Below are positions 59,209-64,000 of a stretch of DNA of 64,000 bases, one piece after another. The notes beneath the pieces were generated by a model. The model worked only from the letters and a program-made list of their open reading frames with translations. It made no database searches and had not been told where the DNA came from. The DNA is from Copromyces sp. CBS 386.78 (lineage: Eukaryota; Ascomycota; Sordariomycetes; Sordariales; Sordariaceae): positions 124,001 through 188,000 of the forward strand of contig MU839112.1 in NCBI GenBank assembly GCA_030685235.1. The letters are read 5' to 3'. The translations under genes and the position numbers were made by a program. Each line of letters starts with the position of its first letter. Within the stretch, counting starts at the first letter, position 1.

Positions 59209-62200
59209 ATGCCTTGTGTCAAGGCGAAGGTCAACCTGCGCCGAGATTACCACGACGTCGATGAAGTACCAGGCAGCAGCATCTGACATCTATATTCGAG
59301 CATGAACTACAGCGGCCTGTTCGCCGCTCTCGGTAGCCACAAGGGCGGTACGCCGACCTGATGCATTGACGGATACCGGTGTTTCCAGGACCCGAAACAT
59401 CACTCACCAAGCTGAGGCGCTTACTTCATCAAGCAGTGCCAGTCGCCTTGGTCCAATAGGCATGTGTCTTCACAGAGAAAATCCTGCTCGGTGCAAAGGG
59501 TCCTCCTGCCTATCCACTGCCCTCCATTGCTGAACCACTGCTTTTCCGTATCTGGCACTACTCCGGGAGCTCTGCCTTAGATCCCTCGCAGTCTCAGGGC
59601 CTGTCACCACCCTCCTCCCACTCTACTCTCACACCCTCTTCACATGCGTGAGTCCCAGCGAGCGGGCATATAGCGTGCGTGCTGAGAAGCTTGCGGAAAG
59701 CGGGGAGGAAGCGGGCCCACCGCTTAAGAAGTATCCCACAGACTTTGGTCTGTCACACCTGCTTTCATGCCAACTTTCCGAATCCGAACGAATCCTGTAA
59801 CCCTCGGGCGGCGTGGAGGTAACCTCCTTGTCTCTCCTTCCATCGTATCGAATCCTTTTTTTCTCAGCTCATCCTATCCTTTCCTGGGGCGTGTGTCCGT
59901 GTGTCCGTCTGTACGTGCGTTCGGCGGGGACTGGGTGGGTGACTGGTGGGTGGGGGGACGGCGGAGCCTTAAAGGAGGGCCGATATACCGTATTATAATG
60001 GTTGATATAAGCCAGGTTTTGCGCGGTATAAAACATACCATTATTGCAGAACTGGACAGCGACCGAGGTAGCGAGTAGCAAGTGCGGGACCATCATCCAT
60101 CACCACACAGCCATCGCATTCCCGATTGCATCCTTTCCGTTCCCTCACCGTCCTCCAGCCTGGCTCGTCGCCTCTCTCTTCCCCCCTTTGCTGACTTGTT
60201 GCGTTCGGATATGATGTGCTTTCTTCGCTTTCTTTCTTTCATGTCTCCCTCTTCCGGACCTTCCGTTGTTCGTTTTGTCTTCTTCTCCACTCCATCGTGG
60301 TCGAGTGTCAGAGGTAGTCGTCAGTCGCGGCTCATTGTCGTCGCGTCATCTCGTTACGTATCGTTCCTTCCTTTCCTTTTTGCTCGAGTGGAGCCAAGGG
60401 TTCTGCAGTGTGTCGTGCGTCTCTAGCGTGCTTTCTCGTGGCGGACGAAGGGGAGAGCAAACCTGCCATGTGAGCCATGCAGGTCATTCTCCTAACGGTC
60501 GTTTCTCCCCGCGTCGGTGGCTCTTCGTTCCTTCCCCGGTGGTCACCAATGCCTGCCAAGGACCACACTACCGCACAGTCCACCTCGTGCCTTCCTTCAC
60601 GGAGGGCAAACACCATCGAACGAAATCCGAACCACCTACCCCACCGCACCTGCCCTTATAATTGTCCAATGCAGGCCGAGTTGGCAACATCTCCTCGGGA
60701 CCAGATACCTTAGCTCAACTGGTCTCATTGAGAGTCTCTTTACTAGTAGTGTGCCGTACCCCGGTCCACGAAGAGGTCGCGCGTTCGACTCGGATGTACG
60801 GTATAATGGCTTTCCAGCAAAGCTGGGATTATCGTGCGTCGACAAGACAACGTCCTCCGATGTTCGCTCCCGAGGAGAGTAGTAGTGCCACGCTACTGTG
60901 AATCTTGTTGTTTTTTTGTTTCTTTTTCCTTTTCTCCTGAATTTTGGGGAGTTGGAAGTGAAGGTGAGAGGAGAGCTGGTAGTAAGAAGTGGCTGTCCCT
61001 TTTTGCAACATAATGGCGACTTCAAACGATGCAGGGTCTACACAATCATAACCACCAAGAAGAAGAAGGTTCGCAGGACGGAGCGAAGCGTGAAAGCAAA
61101 ACAGCGAAGAACTGATTGAAGAGGCAAGAGCCACTACCTCGTCTTGATTTGGACACTTAATCTCCGATCGGGTCCATCTCGTGCGAAGTCGCAATGAAGC
61201 TGCCCAGCTTGTTGTCAATACCTAGGTACCGTTATTTCCTCTACATGCAAGTCATGGGAGGAAGGCCTGGCGCAAAAAGCTCCGGACCGTTGACACTGCC
61301 TCTTTGGGGACCTGAAAGGTGCCGAGCCTCCTTCAAGGGGACAAGAAAGGGAAAGACCGAGACTGGAACAGGTCAACTGGAGACATCCTTTAAAGACAAG
61401 TCAGGCAAACAAGCATGCCACCGCCAGGAGCCGCGGGATCGACGTGACACCCAGTAGGGCTTACTCGGCGAGAAACTTCACACAACTGTCAGGCTTCCTT
61501 GTCCCAGATGTAACTATCAAGGCACAGAGGCCTGGTCTAGATCTACTGCGCGGCCATGCCCTGTCTCCAGATGTCATCACTCAGCCACGGCTCACGAGAC
61601 AACTGCATACGGTGTGGCACATAGAAAGGATGAACTTGTGCTCATTTCCATTCCCGGCTCACGGTCAAGGCTACATGTAGCTTCGCGTTCAGTAATGCTG
61701 CGTGACATAAACAGATGGGATTGCCGAGCGGGCATACTACGCTACACTGCTTCTTTGCAACATTACAGCACCACATCACTACCCGTTTCGGGGCACACAA
61801 GCCGAGAGAAACGGGAAAAAAGAAGAGTTACTCGCTTGCTCGCGCGCTTCACTCCCTTGCAAACGCCAACGAGGCGACGAAATGGGCGAAACCAACCAGG
61901 CAGGTTGAGCGAGGTAGGTAGGTAGGTAGGTGAGCATCGTGATGTGACATCGACAAGTACTACACCGCAGGACAGGCAGGACAGGCAGGGTACTATAACG
62001 TACCATTTCACCGTCTATCTCCCCGCAGGATCCTGGCCCTTGTTCCCAATTCACTTCGAGGGTCGAACAACCCAAGTACGTTGCTTGTTTACTTCAGTCG
62101 CTGGGTGACACATCTGGTGAGTATTAAGTAGGTGTTTGTTGAACAAGAGCTTCCAAAGCAGCGAAACCGGCTGAGCTAGAGACAGGGAAGGGCAATTTCA

Positions 62201-64000
62201 CCATCTGGTTCATCAACATACAAACTATATTCTTGCGCCAACAGCAATGGATGGTAGACAATACGTCACCATAGAGAGTGAAGTTTCCCCGCGCCAACTT
62301 GAAAATCAGACCGGAGACGAAGGACCCCTTCTCAATGGTAGCCCTGCGTACCTAAGGAACAAGGGAAGGAAACCAAGCCATTGGACACTGGACTTGTTTC
62401 AGAAAGTGCCGTTGGTTTGAGAGATAGCCAACTTGGTCTATGTAGGGCACGAGGAGACTGGAAGGCTTGGACAAATTGCTCTTTGCATTTGTCGCATGCA
62501 AGTCGGTACTCGGTAGCTTCGGTGATCATCAAGACTGTTGTTGGTCGATTCTCTCCATTTCCAATATCTCAATGTATACATGTACCTCTTTTGGTGCTCA
62601 AGTACCGACGAGGTTTCTTTTGACGTACCGACTGACATTTCGGTGCTTTCTGCTACACAGCTTTACCTTTCCTAGATCATGGACAAGGCAAGGTGCTGAA
62701 TATAAACCGAGTGACCAGAGTGATGAACTGTGAACGACCGACATCAAAAGTGGAGCAAGTCCGAGTTCAAGTTACCTTGTTATTTTGAGCGGGGAATTTT
62801 GTCTTCCAAGATGACGCTAACGTTAACTTCCGAACAAAAGAAAAGAGAAAGAGAGATCACTGCATTGCAGTTTTGAAGCACACGTTCGGCTAGCCGCTAA
62901 ACCGAACAACTGTTGAGGAAGTTCCTCACTCTGCATTGCAGCTCGGCGCAAGAGACTCGCCTGGATCGCTCGTCTAGAGGTGCAACGTCAAACAGGGGAA
63001 AGCGAAGGGCCGACTTGGCGACCGCCATTCGTTATTCCCTCGAGAGTCCCCCGCTTGAACTTACAGCGCTAGTTTAGTGCAGTCTATCGTAGCGTGGTGT
63101 AGCGGGCGGTTTGTCTCGACCCGAAACCTCGCTCGCCGTGATTCCGAACGCCCCAACGGTAGGCAGTTGTGTTCTGAACGAATGAGATAAGGCGGAGGAG
63201 GGGGATACATGAGGAGGGAAAAAAGCAATGACTGATCAAGGGTTGTTTCAAGCACCGGCCGGCAGGATGAAGGCCATGGCATTGCAGAGCAGGCAACGTC
63301 TCAAAAAAGAAAGATCCCAGTGTTGTGCCTGAAGTACAGTGTCTGGAGTGAGGGGTCATGGATGGTATCTCAGGAAGTACCTATACGTCAAGTAGAAGGA
63401 GGAGGAGGGGAATGAGAGAATCCAAAAGGGAATTGGGCGATTTAATTAACAGGCAAGTACCGAAACGTCTGCAAGCTGAACAAAGGGGTCCATCGATATG
63501 GTAACAGTAGGTATGGGGAAGCGGTACTCCTCTCCTCTGGTTCTGATATCGATGGCAGCATACGAAGGATCTCCACTCGTATCTCAAATACTCGGTGAGA
63601 ACAAATCAGGAAAATTTCTTCTTGACTCTGGTATCCAGCGTGTCGATCGGTGAGCCGTTGAAGAAACTCGAGTCAAAGCGCAAGCTTCATAACAAGCCTG
63701 AGATAGGTTTCGTCAACCACAGATTTAGTGGACGCGAATCAGAAAATAGATAATGACAACGGACAGGGACCACTCGCTTCTCGGCAAACTCACAAAAAGA
63801 CCCCCTGTTCGTCCTAGTTGCTGGTTTCGCCTGGCGGCTGGAGAGAACCGAGCGAGATGAGATGGGACGAGGTATGGAGAAAAAACCACTTGTAAAACGG
63901 ATCCTTTGAACTTACCTGGTGCAGACTGACCTATTGTTGGCAAAAATACCCACGATAGGTATCAAAGCTGTTGCCTTAACAAATATCTTGGTGATACAGC
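59209..64000. other. 4.8 kb right-end stretch without a supportable gene
   Basis: Open frames are at most about 130 codons and overlap on both strands, with no recognisable product. A TATA-like box (TATAAAAC) lies at 60027-60034, followed by T/C-rich sequence to about 60450 that resembles a leader but leads to no clear coding region. A GTAG-repeat run is at 61914-61932. CTGCATTGCAG occurs twice, at 62860-62870 and 62931-62941. Confidence 0.5.

Noticed and set aside
62860..62941. CTGCATTGCAG at 62860 and 62931, and again at 25495
   Set aside because: An 11-mer recurring three times in 64 kb on either strand is within rough chance expectation; I kept it only as a note in the intergenic entry.

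Overview
The window is nuclear DNA of a filamentous ascomycete, most likely a member of the Sordariales close to Neurospora or Sordaria. The genes are spaced several kilobases apart. Most introns are 54-149 bp, with GTRNGT-type donors and CTAAC-like branch points. Base composition looks balanced, without the AT-rich blocks left by repeat-induced point mutation. The proteins are typical of filamentous fungi: a Con7-type zinc finger, a HET-domain protein, a Rad26 ATPase and a Dbp2 helicase with an RGG tail.

Layout. Positions 3-110 are the 3' end of an unidentified gene. Uricase (982-1953, minus) shares a 2.5 kb divergent intergenic region with a TORC2 subunit of the Rictor/Ste20/Avo3 family (4471-9167, plus). 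Then come 17.1 kb without a supportable gene (9168-26280), ending at the Con7-like C2H2 transcription factor (26281-27557, plus). After another 5.7 kb gap lies a compact block: AAR2 (U5 snRNP assembly), VPS22 (ESCRT-II), a PMP22/Mpv17-family membrane protein (minus), an orphan cysteine-rich protein (41008-42919, plus) and a HET-domain protein with two membrane segments (43580-46165, plus). Next follow the DEAD-box helicase Dbp2 (minus, with a 506-bp intron), a hemerythrin-like protein (minus) and Rad26/CSB (minus). Rad26 is divergent from a ketopantoate-reductase-like protein (57880-59208, plus). The last 4.8 kb show no gene.

Most of the identified genes are unconnected housekeeping functions: purine catabolism, TORC2 signalling, splicing, endosomal sorting, peroxisomal or mitochondrial membrane, RNA helicase, transcription-coupled repair. 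The accessory part is the orphan cysteine-rich gene plus the HET gene, 660 bp apart on the same strand.

The least explained signal is in the long non-coding stretches. It includes a patch packed with CAGT/ACTG, a 27-bp near-loopless palindrome, a patch packed with GTAAC/GTTAC, a (CA)5(CG)8 tract, a 15-bp-arm inverted repeat upstream of AAR2 and an exact 28-bp tandem duplication downstream of con7. Exon boundaries were read by hand from splice signals and reading-frame continuity, without transcript data. Statements about chance are rough hand estimates assuming equal base frequencies.
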